Shown here in pieces: positions 49,714-58,400 of a stretch of 64,000 nucleotides of DNA. The stretch covers positions 1 through 64,000 of the forward strand of contig NZ_FOUA01000004.1 of NCBI RefSeq assembly GCF_900114735.1. Direction: 5' to 3'. The translations under genes and the position numbers were made by a program. The notes beneath the pieces are model-generated. The model saw only the letters and a list, made by a program, of their open reading frames with translations. It did not search any database and was not told the origin of the DNA. Numbering within the stretch: the first letter of the stretch is position 1; the number at the start of each line of letters is the position of its first letter. Origin of the DNA: Halopseudomonas bauzanensis. Lineage in GTDB: Bacteria; Pseudomonadota; Gammaproteobacteria; Pseudomonadales; Pseudomonadaceae.

Positions 49714-52700
49714 ATGTCTGACCTGACCACCCGCCTGGCCGCTCTGAATGATGCTTTGCGCCAGCGCATTCTGATTCTCGACGGTGGTATGGGCACCATG
49801 ATTCAGAGCTTCAAACTCGAAGAAGCCGATTTTCGTGGTGAACGCTTCGCCGATTGGCATCGGGATCTGAAAGGCAATAACGACCTGCTGATCCTGTCGC
49901 GCCCGGATGTGATTGCCGATATCGAGCGCGCCTATCTGGACGCCGGCTCGGACATCATCGAAACCAACACCTTCAACTCCACCCGGGTTTCCCAGGCCGA
50001 CTACGGCATGGAAGAGCTCGCCTACGAGTTGAACCTGGAAGGCGCTCGAATTGCCCGCCGGGTTTGTGATGAGAAGACCGCTGAGACCCCGGACAAGCCG
50101 CGCTTCGTTGCCGGCGTACTGGGGCCAACCAGCCGCACCTGCTCCCTGTCGCCTGACGTCAACAACCCGGGTTACCGCAATATCACTTTCGATGCGCTGG
50201 TGGAAAACTACAGCGAGGCTACTCGTGGCCTGATCGAAGGCGGCGCTGATCTGATCATGATCGAGACCATCTTCGACACGCTCAACGCCAAGGCGGCTAT
50301 CTTCGCCGTGCAAGGCGTATTCGAGGAGCTGGGTGTGGAGCTGCCGATCATGATCTCCGGCACCATTACCGATGCTTCCGGCCGCACGCTCTCCGGCCAG
50401 ACCACTGAAGCCTTCTGGAACTCGGTGCGCCACGCCAAGCCGATCTCCATCGGCCTGAACTGTGCGCTGGGCGCAAAAGAACTGCGCCCCTACCTGGAAG
50501 AGCTGTCCGCCAAGGCTGACACCTACGTCTCCGCGCACCCCAACGCCGGCTTGCCCAACGCCTTCGGGGAATACGACGAAACCGCCGCACAGACCGCCGA
50601 GCTGGTGGCCGAGTTTGCCGAGTCCGGCTTCGTCAACATCGTCGGTGGCTGCTGCGGCACCACGCCCGAACATATCCGCGCCATCGCCGAAGCGGTCAAG
50701 CATATCGCTCGTCGGCAGATCCCGGATATCCCCAAGGCTTGCCGCCTGTCGGGCCTGGAGCCCTTCACGATCGATCGCAACTCATTGTTCGTCAACGTCG
50801 GTGAGCGTACCAACATCACCGGTAGCGCCAAGTTCGCCCGACTGATCCGCGAGGACAATTACACCGAAGCGCTGGAAGTCGCGTTGCAGCAGGTGGAAGC
50901 CGGCGCCCAGGTCATCGACATCAATATGGACGAGGGCATGCTGGATTCGAAGAAGGCCATGGTGACCTTCCTCAATCTGATCGCGGGCGAGCCGGACATC
51001 TCCCGGGTGCCGATCATGCTCGACTCTTCCAAGTGGGACATCATCGAAGCCGGTCTCAAGTGCATCCAGGGCAAGGGCATCGTCAACTCCATCTCCATGA
51101 AGGAAGGCGAAGAGCAGTTCCGTGAGCACGCGCGCCTGTGCAAACGCTATGGCGCCGCTGTGGTGGTGATGGCCTTTGACGAAGCCGGCCAGGCCGATAC
51201 CGCCGCGCGCAAACAGGAAATCTGCAAGCGCTCCTACGACATACTCGTCAACGAAGTCGGCTTTCCGCCAGAAGATATCATTTTCGACCCGAACATCTTC
51301 GCCGTGGCCACGGGTATCGAGGAGCACAACAATTACGCAGTGGACTTTATCGAGGCCTGCGCCTACATCCGCGACCACCTGCCCCATGCGCTGACCTCCG
51401 GTGGCGTGTCCAACGTGTCCTTCTCGTTCCGTGGTAACAACCCGGTGCGCGAGGCAATCCACTCGGTATTCCTGTACTACGCCATCCAGAACGGCCTGAC
51501 CATGGGGATCGTCAACGCCGGCCAGCTGGAAATCTATGATCAGATTCCGCTGGACCTGCGTAACAAGGTCGAGGATGTGATCCTCAACCGCCACCCCGGC
51601 GCCACCGAGGCCCTGCTGAACATCGCGGAGGACTATCGCGGCGACGGCACGGTGAAAGAGGTCGAGAACGAGGAATGGCGCAGCCTGCCGGTGGACAAGC
51701 GGCTGGAGCATGCGCTGGTCAAAGGCATCACCGCCTTCATCGTCGAGGATACCGAAGAAGCCCGCCAGCAAGCCACGCGACCGATTGAGGTCATCGAAGG
51801 CCCGCTGATGTCCGGCATGAACGTGGTCGGCGACCTGTTCGGCTCGGGCAAGATGTTCCTGCCCCAGGTGGTCAAATCCGCCCGGGTGATGAAGCAGGCC
51901 GTAGCGCACCTGATCCCCTTCATCGAAGAGGAGAAAGGCGACAAGCCCGAGGCCAAGGGCAAGATTCTCATGGCCACGGTAAAAGGTGACGTACACGATA
52001 TCGGCAAGAACATCGTTGCCGTCGTGCTCGGCTGTAACGGCTACGACATCGTCGACCTGGGCGTGATGGTACCCGCGGACAAGATCCTCAAGACCGCCAT
52101 TGAAGAGAAGTGCGACATCATCGGCCTGTCCGGCCTGATCACCCCCTCGCTGGACGAGATGGTCCATGTCGCCCGGGAAATGCAGCGCCAGGATTTCCAC
52201 CTGCCACTGATGATCGGCGGCGCCACCACCTCCAAGGCGCACACCGCAGTGAAGATCGACCCGCATTACAAGAACGATGCGGTGGTCTATGTCACCGACG
52301 CCTCCCGTGCGGTGGGCGTGGCGACCACTCTGCTATCCAAGGAGCTGAAGCCGGACTACGCGCAGAAGACCCGCGACGAGTACGCGATGATCCGCGAACG
52401 TACCGCCAACCGCGCAGCGCGTACCGAGCGTCTGAGCTACGAGAAGGCCCTGGCCGCTGCTCCGCAGTTCGACTGGACGGAGCATGCGCCGGTACAGCCA
52501 AGTTTCCTTGGCCGCAAGGTGCTGGAAGACATCGATCTGCGGGTGCTGGAGCAGTACATCGACTGGACGCCCTTCTTCATCTCCTGGAACCTGGCAGGCA
52601 AATACCCGCGCATTCTCGAGGATGAGGTCGTCGGTGAAGCAGCCACCTCGCTGTTCAACGACGCCCAGGCCATCCTGCGCAAGCTGATCGACGAGAAGCT

Positions 52701-53406
52701 GATCCGCGCCAAGGCGGTGTTCGGCTTCTGGCCGGCCAACCAGGTCGACCATGACGATATCGAACTGTATGACGAACAGGGCCAGCCGATCAGTCGGCTG
52801 TTCCACCTGCGCCAGCAGACAGTCAAGACCGACGGCAAGCCGAACTTCTGCCTGGCCGATTTCGTCGCGCCGAAGGACAGCGGCGTCACCGATTATGTCG
52901 GCGGCTTCATCACTACCGCCGGCATCGGCGCCGAGGAAGTGGCCAAGGCTTACCAGGAGGCCGGCGACGACTACAACTCGATCATGGTCAAAGCCCTCGC
53001 CGACCGCCTGGCCGAGGCCTGCGCCGAGTGGCTGCACCAGCGCGTGCGTCGCGAGTATTGGGGCTATGACCCGGAAGAACAGCTGAGCAATGAGGAGCTG
53101 ATCAAGGAACAGTACAAGGGCATCCGCCCTGCCCCCGGCTACCCGGCCTGCCCGGACCACACCGAGAAAGGCACGCTGTTCGACCTGCTCGACCCCGAGG
53201 CCAACTCCGGCGTGACGCTCACCGAGCACTACGCCATGTTCCCGACCGCGGCGGTCAGCGGTTGGTACTTCGCCCATCCCAAGGCGCAGTATTTTGCCGT
53301 CGGCAAGATCGACAAGGACCAGGTGGAAAGCTACAGCAAGCGCAAGGGTCAGGATATCGACACCACCGAGCGCTGGCTGATGCCCAACCTGGGTTATGAC
53401 GTCTGA
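49714..53406 (+). CDS. metH: Cobalamin-dependent methionine synthase
   Basis: A 1230-residue four-module enzyme. Homocysteine domain with zinc cysteines Cys250, Cys313 and Cys314; pterin-binding domain ([15 protein letters not shown]); B12 domain with the cobalt ligand in DVHDIG (His761); C-terminal AdoMet reactivation domain ([14 protein letters not shown]). It methylates homocysteine using methyltetrahydrofolate. No cobalamin riboswitch was recognised upstream; an inverted repeat ATGAAAG/CTTTCAT lies at 49625-49652. Confidence 0.98.
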   Translation: MSDLTTRLAALNDALRQRILILDGGMGTMIQSFKLEEADFRGERFADWHRDLKGNNDLLILSRPDVIADIERAYLDAGSDIIETNTFNSTRVSQADYGMEELAYELNLEGARIARRVCDEKTAETPDKPRFVAGVLGPTSRTCSLSPDVNNPGYRNITFDALVENYSEATRGLIEGGADLIMIETIFDTLNAKAAIFAVQGVFEELGVELPIMISGTITDASGRTLSGQTTEAFWNSVRHAKPISIGLNCALGAKELRPYLEELSAKADTYVSAHPNAGLPNAFGEYDETAAQTAELVAEFAESGFVNIVGGCCGTTPEHIRAIAEAVKHIARRQIPDIPKACRLSGLEPFTIDRNSLFVNVGERTNITGSAKFARLIREDNYTEALEVALQQVEAGAQVIDINMDEGMLDSKKAMVTFLNLIAGEPDISRVPIMLDSSKWDIIEAGLKCIQGKGIVNSISMKEGEEQFREHARLCKRYGAAVVVMAFDEAGQADTAARKQEICKRSYDILVNEVGFPPEDIIFDPNIFAVATGIEEHNNYAVDFIEACAYIRDHLPHALTSGGVSNVSFSFRGNNPVREAIHSVFLYYAIQNGLTMGIVNAGQLEIYDQIPLDLRNKVEDVILNRHPGATEALLNIAEDYRGDGTVKEVENEEWRSLPVDKRLEHALVKGITAFIVEDTEEARQQATRPIEVIEGPLMSGMNVVGDLFGSGKMFLPQVVKSARVMKQAVAHLIPFIEEEKGDKPEAKGKILMATVKGDVHDIGKNIVAVVLGCNGYDIVDLGVMVPADKILKTAIEEKCDIIGLSGLITPSLDEMVHVAREMQRQDFHLPLMIGGATTSKAHTAVKIDPHYKNDAVVYVTDASRAVGVATTLLSKELKPDYAQKTRDEYAMIRERTANRAARTERLSYEKALAAAPQFDWTEHAPVQPSFLGRKVLEDIDLRVLEQYIDWTPFFISWNLAGKYPRILEDEVVGEAATSLFNDAQAILRKLIDEKLIRAKAVFGFWPANQVDHDDIELYDEQGQPISRLFHLRQQTVKTDGKPNFCLADFVAPKDSGVTDYVGGFITTAGIGAEEVAKAYQEAGDDYNSIMVKALADRLAEACAEWLHQRVRREYWGYDPEEQLSNEELIKEQYKGIRPAPGYPACPDHTEKGTLFDLLDPEANSGVTLTEHYAMFPTAAVSGWYFAHPKAQYFAVGKIDKDQVESYSKRKGQDIDTTERWLMPNLGYDV

Positions 53407-53408
53407 TA

Positions 53409-54758
53409 TTGGGTAAGCGTCGAATCCAGTTACTGCCCAGCCAGGAGCGTTTCAAGAACATCACCTTGCTGGGCCTGCCGATTGTGGGGGGCATGCTCAG
53501 CCAGAGCGTGCTGAACCTGGTGGACGCCGCCATGGTCGGCTCCCTGGGCGAAGCTGCACTGGCAGGTGTCGGCCTGGGCGGTTACGCCAACTTCGTGATC
53601 ATCGCGTTGGTCATGGGGCTGGGCGTGGGAGTTCAGGCCACCGTGGCCCGCCGCCGCGGCGAAGGCCGCAACGAACAGCTCGCCGCACCGCTCAATCATG
53701 GCCTGTTCATCGCCGCCCTGCTGTCCCTGCCGCTGATGCTGCTGTGCTGGTTCAATGCCGAGCACATCATCGGCTTGCTGAGCGACGATGGGGATGTCAT
53801 CGCCATCGGCAGTGATTACTTTCAGTGGCGCACCCTGGCGGTCATCGCCGTGGGCTGGAACTTCGCCTATCGGGGCTACTGGAATGGCATTCGCCAGACC
53901 GGGCGTTATCTGCAGATTCTGGTGGCCATGCATGTGTTCAATGTGGTCATCAGCTATGGCCTGATTTTCGGGCATTTCGGCCTGCCGGAAATGGGCGCGG
54001 CCGGCTCCGGGCTGGGCACCAGCATCGCCATGTTCCTGGGCACCGGCATGTATTTCCTGCTGACCTGGCACACCGGCCGCCGCCATGGCTTCATGCGCAG
54101 CCTGCCGAGCCTGACGGATATCCGCTTCATGCTGCGCCTGTCTGTGCCCAACTCCCTGCAGCAGTTCTTCTTCGCCACCGGCGTGACGGCCCTGTTCTGG
54201 ATCATCGGCCAGATCGGCACCGCCGAACTGGCCATCGCCCATGTGCTGGTCAACCTGGCGTTGCTGCTGATCCTGCCCGGCGTCGGCCTGGGCATGGCAG
54301 CCACCACGCTGGTCAGCCATAGTCTCGGCGAGCAGCAACCTCAGGAAGCCTACCGCTGGGGCTGGGATGTGGTGCGGGTAGCGGTCGTCACGCTGTTCAT
54401 CATGGGCCTGCCCTTCTGGTTGGTACCTGAGCTGATACTGCAAGCATTCACCCGGGACCCGGAGCTGCTGACCCTGGGTATCTGGCCTTTGCGTATCACC
54501 GGCTTGGGCATGACTCTGGATGCCATCGCTCTGGTACTGACCCAGGCGCTGCTGGGGGCCGGTGCCAGCCGCACGGTGATGAGCGTGAACCTGGGCAGTC
54601 AGTGGCTGATATTCCTGCCCTGCGCCTACCTCGCCGGGCCTATCCTCGGCGGCGGGCTGCTGGCGGTTTGGCTGCTGCAGAGCCTGTATCGGGTCATGAC
54701 TTCTGTTATCTTTGCCATAATGTGGGAGCGCAAGCACTGGGCTGATATTCAGATCTGA
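53409..54758 (+). CDS. MATE-family multidrug/cation efflux transporter
   Basis: A 449-residue protein with about 12 TM segments in two six-helix halves. N-terminal LGLPIVGGMLSQSVLNLVDAAMVG is the MATE family signature. It exports cationic compounds by Na+ or H+ antiport. No ATG fits: the frame opens with TTG at 53409, two bases after the metH stop, so translation may be coupled to metH termination. The ribosome site is not convincing. Confidence 0.88.
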   Translation: MGKRRIQLLPSQERFKNITLLGLPIVGGMLSQSVLNLVDAAMVGSLGEAALAGVGLGGYANFVIIALVMGLGVGVQATVARRRGEGRNEQLAAPLNHGLFIAALLSLPLMLLCWFNAEHIIGLLSDDGDVIAIGSDYFQWRTLAVIAVGWNFAYRGYWNGIRQTGRYLQILVAMHVFNVVISYGLIFGHFGLPEMGAAGSGLGTSIAMFLGTGMYFLLTWHTGRRHGFMRSLPSLTDIRFMLRLSVPNSLQQFFFATGVTALFWIIGQIGTAELAIAHVLVNLALLLILPGVGLGMAATTLVSHSLGEQQPQEAYRWGWDVVRVAVVTLFIMGLPFWLVPELILQAFTRDPELLTLGIWPLRITGLGMTLDAIALVLTQALLGAGASRTVMSVNLGSQWLIFLPCAYLAGPILGGGLLAVWLLQSLYRVMTSVIFAIMWERKHWADIQI

Positions 54759-54780
54759 TGATCCAGCAGGCGAGACAGCG

Positions 54781-55011
54781 ATGACCGATAAAAAGAACGA
54801 TGACAGGGACACACCGCCACGGATGCGCCGGCGAGACATGATCAGCACCATTCTGTTCGGTGCCCTTGGGGTTCAGAGCAACAAGGCCAGGGAGCGGGAT
54901 TTCAGCCACGGCAAGCCAAGCCACTTCATCTTCTTCGGGCTTGGCTTCATGCTGGTGTTCATCCTGGTATTGGTGGGTGTGGTCAAACTGGTAACCCACC
55001 TCGCCGGCTAG
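54781..55011 (+). CDS. DUF2970 small membrane protein
   Basis: A 76-residue protein. A charged N-terminus (TDKKNDDRDTPPRMRRRD), the segment STILFGALGVQSNKARERDF characteristic of DUF2970, then a single TM (FIFFGLGFMLVFILVLVGVV). It follows the MATE gene by 22 bases and may be co-transcribed. Function unknown. Confidence 0.85.
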   Translation: MTDKKNDDRDTPPRMRRRDMISTILFGALGVQSNKARERDFSHGKPSHFIFFGLGFMLVFILVLVGVVKLVTHLAG

Positions 55012-55021
55012 AGATGGAGCC

Positions 55022-55141
55022 CTAGTGCTGGCTGACCCAGAATACGGCAGCCGCCACGGCGATCAGAATCAGTGCCACGGCTGCAAAGGCATCGAGACCA
55101 CTGTTTTCGTCGCCACCGGTATGGATATCGTGGTTGTCCAT
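55022..55141 (-). CDS. 39-residue membrane microprotein
   Basis: A very short gene of 39 residues: an acidic, hydrophilic head (MDNHDIHTGGDENSGLD) and one C-terminal TM helix (AFAAVALILIAVAAAVFWVSQH). The ATG at 55141 has GAGGAAG six bases upstream, which makes translation plausible. A C-terminal TM without a tail resembles regulatory small membrane proteins. Convergent with the DUF2970 gene. Confidence 0.6.
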   Translation of the reverse strand: MDNHDIHTGGDENSGLDAFAAVALILIAVAAAVFWVSQH

Positions 55142-55375
55142 GAAGGTCTTCCTCTTGTTTTTGAAATGGGAATGTTCTGCCGATACAGTTAAGCCCAGCC
55201 CGCGCAAATGCACAAGTGACAGCGGGACCGGACTCTCTTATTCGATCTAAGCATATAAATAAACATTCCTTTTAAGCATAAAGAAAAACTGATATCGTCT
55301 GCGCGCTTCCTGAGCCATGCCGGGTTGTGCTTCCGTAGTCACGGGCAACAGAGTGCCCTACAACAGGTTGTCAGA

Positions 55376-57034
55376 ATGTATATTTACGACGAGTATGATC
55401 AACGCATCGTCGAGGACCGCGCCAAGCAGTTCCGCGATCAGGTACGCCGCTACCTCGCCGGTGAATTCTCCGAAGCGGAATTCCTGCCGCTGCGCCTGCA
55501 GAACGGCTTGTACATCCAGCGTTACGCTCCGATGCTGCGTATCGCGGTGCCCTATGGCGTGCTGTCGTCCGAGCGCCTGCGCAAACTGGCGCACATCGCT
55601 CGCCATTACGACAAGGGTTTCGCCCACATCACCACGCGCCAGAATATCCACTTCAACTGGCCGAACCTGGAAGATGTGCCGGATATCCTGGAAGAGCTCG
55701 CATCGGTACAGATGCACGCCATCCAGACCAGCGGCAACTGCATCCGCAACACCACCACCGACCAGTTCGCCGGCGTCGCTGCCGATGAGCTGATCGACCC
55801 GCGCCCCTGGTGCGAGATCGTCCGCCAATGGTCGACCTTCCACCCCGAATTCGCCTTCCTGCCGCGCAAGTTCAAGATCGCCATCAACGGAGCCGAGGAA
55901 GACCGCGCCGTTATCGGCATCCACGACATCGGCCTGAACGCTGTGCGTAACGAAGCCGGCGAGCTGGGCTTCCAGGTGCTGGTCGGCGGCGGCCTGGGCC
56001 GTACTCCCATGGTCGGTGCCGAAATCCGCTCCTTCCTGCCGTGGCCGCACCTGTTGACCTACCTGGAAGCCATTCTGCGTGTGTATAACCGCTATGGCCG
56101 TCGGGACAACAAATTCAAGGCGCGCATCAAGATTCTGGTCAAGGCGCTCACCCCCGAGGTATTCGCCGAGAAGGTCGAAGCCGAGTGGCAGAACCTCAAG
56201 GATGGCAGCGCCACCCTGACCGAAGCAGAGCTACAACGGGTCAGCAAGTACTTTGTCAGCCCCGAGCTGGAAAGCTTCGCCGGCGACGATGCTGGCTATC
56301 TGGATAAGCGCAGCAGCGACAACGGATTCAACAACTGGGCCACCCGCAACGTGCAGGCGCACCGCGCGCCGGGCTACGCCGCCGTGACCCTGTCGCTCAA
56401 GCAAACCTCCATCGCCCCCGGCGATATTTCAGCCGAACAGCTGGATGCCGCCGCCGAGCTGGCCGATCAATACAGCCTGGGTGAAATCCGCTCCACCCAC
56501 TACCAGAACCTGGTACTGCCCTATGTGCGCCAGCAGGATCTGTATGAGCTGTGGCAGAAATGTCGTGAGCTGGGCTTTGCGACGCCCAATATCGGCCTGC
56601 TGACCGACATCATCTGCTGCCCCGGCGGTGACTTCTGCTCCCTGGCCAATGCCAAGTCGATTCCGATTGCCGAGTCGATCCAGGCTCAGTTTGACGATCT
56701 CGACTACCTATACGACATCGGCGACATGGAGCTGAACATCTCCGGCTGCATGAACGCCTGTGGCCACCACCACGTCGGCCATATCGGCATTCTCGGTGTG
56801 GACAAGAAAGGTGAGGAGTTCTACCAGGTATCGTTGGGTGGCAAATCCGGTCGTGATGCCGCCATCGGCAAGATCCTCGGCCCCTCCTTCGCCGCCATCC
56901 AGATGCCCACTGTGGTGCAGAAGCTGATCGACGTCTATGTCGAGAACCGCACGCCGGAAGAGCGCTTCATTGACACCTACGAGCGCATTGGTATGGCCCC
57001 GTTCAAGGAGCGCGTGTATGCAGCAGATAATTAA
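55376..57034 (+). CDS. cysI: Nitrite/sulfite reductase hemoprotein subunit
   Basis: A 552-residue sulfite/nitrite reductase. Siroheme/4Fe-4S cysteines are C415PGGDFC421 and C458MNAC462. The two half-repeats typical of the family (ferrodoxin-like and siroheme-binding) are complete. It reduces sulfite to sulfide for cysteine synthesis. The gene is paired with DUF934 (17-base overlap), as in other pseudomonads. The AT-rich upstream stretch (55240-55300) is where CysB would bind. Confidence 0.93.
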   Translation: MYIYDEYDQRIVEDRAKQFRDQVRRYLAGEFSEAEFLPLRLQNGLYIQRYAPMLRIAVPYGVLSSERLRKLAHIARHYDKGFAHITTRQNIHFNWPNLEDVPDILEELASVQMHAIQTSGNCIRNTTTDQFAGVAADELIDPRPWCEIVRQWSTFHPEFAFLPRKFKIAINGAEEDRAVIGIHDIGLNAVRNEAGELGFQVLVGGGLGRTPMVGAEIRSFLPWPHLLTYLEAILRVYNRYGRRDNKFKARIKILVKALTPEVFAEKVEAEWQNLKDGSATLTEAELQRVSKYFVSPELESFAGDDAGYLDKRSSDNGFNNWATRNVQAHRAPGYAAVTLSLKQTSIAPGDISAEQLDAAAELADQYSLGEIRSTHYQNLVLPYVRQQDLYELWQKCRELGFATPNIGLLTDIICCPGGDFCSLANAKSIPIAESIQAQFDDLDYLYDIGDMELNISGCMNACGHHHVGHIGILGVDKKGEEFYQVSLGGKSGRDAAIGKILGPSFAAIQMPTVVQKLIDVYVENRTPEERFIDTYERIGMAPFKERVYAADN

Positions 57035-57512
57035 GGGCAACCAGGTCGTTCCGGACACCTGGGAAATGCTGGCCAAGGATGCCAGCCTGGAACAGCTGAC
57101 CAACTCCGGGGACATCATCGTGCCGCTGGCCATGTGGCTGGAGCACGCCCATGCCCTCAAAGCACGGGATGGCCGCCTGGGTGTGTGGCTGGATGCCGAC
57201 GAAGAAGCCGAAAGCATTGCTGATGACCTGGAGCACTTTGCGGTTATCGCACTGAACTTCCCGGTCTTCAGCGACGGCCGCAGCTACTCCAATGCCCGCC
57301 TGCTACGCGACCGCTACCAATACCAGGGCGAGCTGCGCTCGATTGGCGACGTACTGCGCGACCAGCTGTTCTTCATGCACCGCTGCGGCTTCGACGCCTA
57401 CGCCCTGCGCGAAGATCATGACCCCCATGCCGCACTGGCCAGCCTGAACGACTTCTCCGAGGTTTATCAGGCGGCTACCGATCAGCCGTTGCCACTGTTT
57501 CGGCGGCGCTGA
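57018..57512 (+). CDS. DUF934 protein, sulfite reductase partner
   Basis: A 164-residue DUF934 protein. Contains the family motifs LGVWLDADEEAESIADDL, PVFSDGRSYSNARLLRDRY and MHRCGFDAY. It overlaps cysI by 17 bases, a conserved pairing that suggests a role in sulfite reduction, perhaps as an electron-transfer or assembly partner. The exact function is unproven. Start at 57018 (MQQIIKGN). Confidence 0.92.
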   Translation: MQQIIKGNQVVPDTWEMLAKDASLEQLTNSGDIIVPLAMWLEHAHALKARDGRLGVWLDADEEAESIADDLEHFAVIALNFPVFSDGRSYSNARLLRDRYQYQGELRSIGDVLRDQLFFMHRCGFDAYALREDHDPHAALASLNDFSEVYQAATDQPLPLFRRR

Positions 57513-57520
57513 TTAAAAGA

Positions 57521-57551
57521 AAAAACCGGACGCTCAGGCGTCCGGTTTCGT
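57521..57551 (+). terminator. Intrinsic terminator after cysI-DUF934
   Basis: 10-bp arms AACCGGACGC (57524-57533) and GCGTCCGGTT (57538-57547), TCAG loop, followed by TCGTTTT. It ends the cysI operon and marks the junction to the right-hand gene block. Confidence 0.9.
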
Positions 57552-57593
57552 TTTGGGGCACCCAGTGGGCCATAGTTTCCCTGAGATGTTGCC

Positions 57594-58388
57594 TTATTCC
57601 TTTTCAGAATAATCCGGCCCTTGGTCATTTACCGGCCTAACTTGCCCTGAGTTCACAGCCTTTGCCTTTTCTTCATCGGTATAAGGTCGACAGGCTACAC
57701 TGTATACATTCTGGTACCACTGCGCGCGACGGTGAATAAACTTCAGCCTACGAAAATACAGGCCATAGCCTTTTACGAAGCAGGCAGCATCTTGCTGAGG
57801 AATGTTAGCAAAGACATTTTCTTCCGGATACACCAGGTACGGGAAGTACCAGCTTTCTGCGATTTGATAAAACTTACCATTGTTCAATACGGTACTGCAG
57901 GGTAGAGAGGTGCAACCAGTAAATTGGTATAGCTCGCCGGCTTCAATTTCTTGTTTGCCGGTTGTATAGACCAACTCTTCAAAATTGGTTGAGTAAAAAT
58001 AAACCGCCGACAATGCAATATGCAGTAGCCAAGCCGACGTCCCCATACCCATAGAGCAAATGATAAATCGCTTGCCAGAAAAAATCGGCTTGCCGTTATC
58101 TTGTAATGTTACTTTTCCATCTTCGCGCTCATAGGCCGCCCAATGAAATGCTTTGGCGATAAGACTGAATAGCGTGCGGGCCAGCCCCCAGACCGCCAGC
58201 ATCACGGCTGCCAGCTTGCCCAAGATAAAAACAGACATATCATAGATTTTGAGCAAGCCACCTTTAAGCTTGAGTGAGCGGTCCATCCCGCTCACCCATG
58301 CCGGCCGCGTATCTATCTCGCTTGCTCTTACACTGGTCGACGCTTCCAGTTTACGAGCTCGCTCCACCAACGGATCCCGTTCCGGCAT
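57594..58388 (-). CDS. Two-TM protein with cysteine-containing outer domain; last gene of AAA operon
   Basis: A 264-residue protein, no family recognised. Two hydrophobic segments (about 48-80, SVFILGKLAAVMLAVWGLA; and about 107-130, ICSMGMGTSAWLLHIALSAV) divide a charged N-terminus from a C-terminal domain of about 130 residues containing CTSLPC and two more cysteines (ACFVKG, VACRPY), suitable for two disulfides if outside the cytoplasm. Start ATG at 58388 has GAGGG upstream; a GTG two codons earlier sits on that site. Only 12 bases follow the ATPase stop. It could anchor the ATPase or the coiled-coil protein at the inner membrane. Confidence 0.8.
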   Translation of the reverse strand: MPERDPLVERARKLEASTSVRASEIDTRPAWVSGMDRSLKLKGGLLKIYDMSVFILGKLAAVMLAVWGLARTLFSLIAKAFHWAAYEREDGKVTLQDNGKPIFSGKRFIICSMGMGTSAWLLHIALSAVYFYSTNFEELVYTTGKQEIEAGELYQFTGCTSLPCSTVLNNGKFYQIAESWYFPYLVYPEENVFANIPQQDAACFVKGYGLYFRRLKFIHRRAQWYQNVYSVACRPYTDEEKAKAVNSGQVRPVNDQGPDYSEKE

Positions 58389-58400
58389 AGTCACCCTCTG

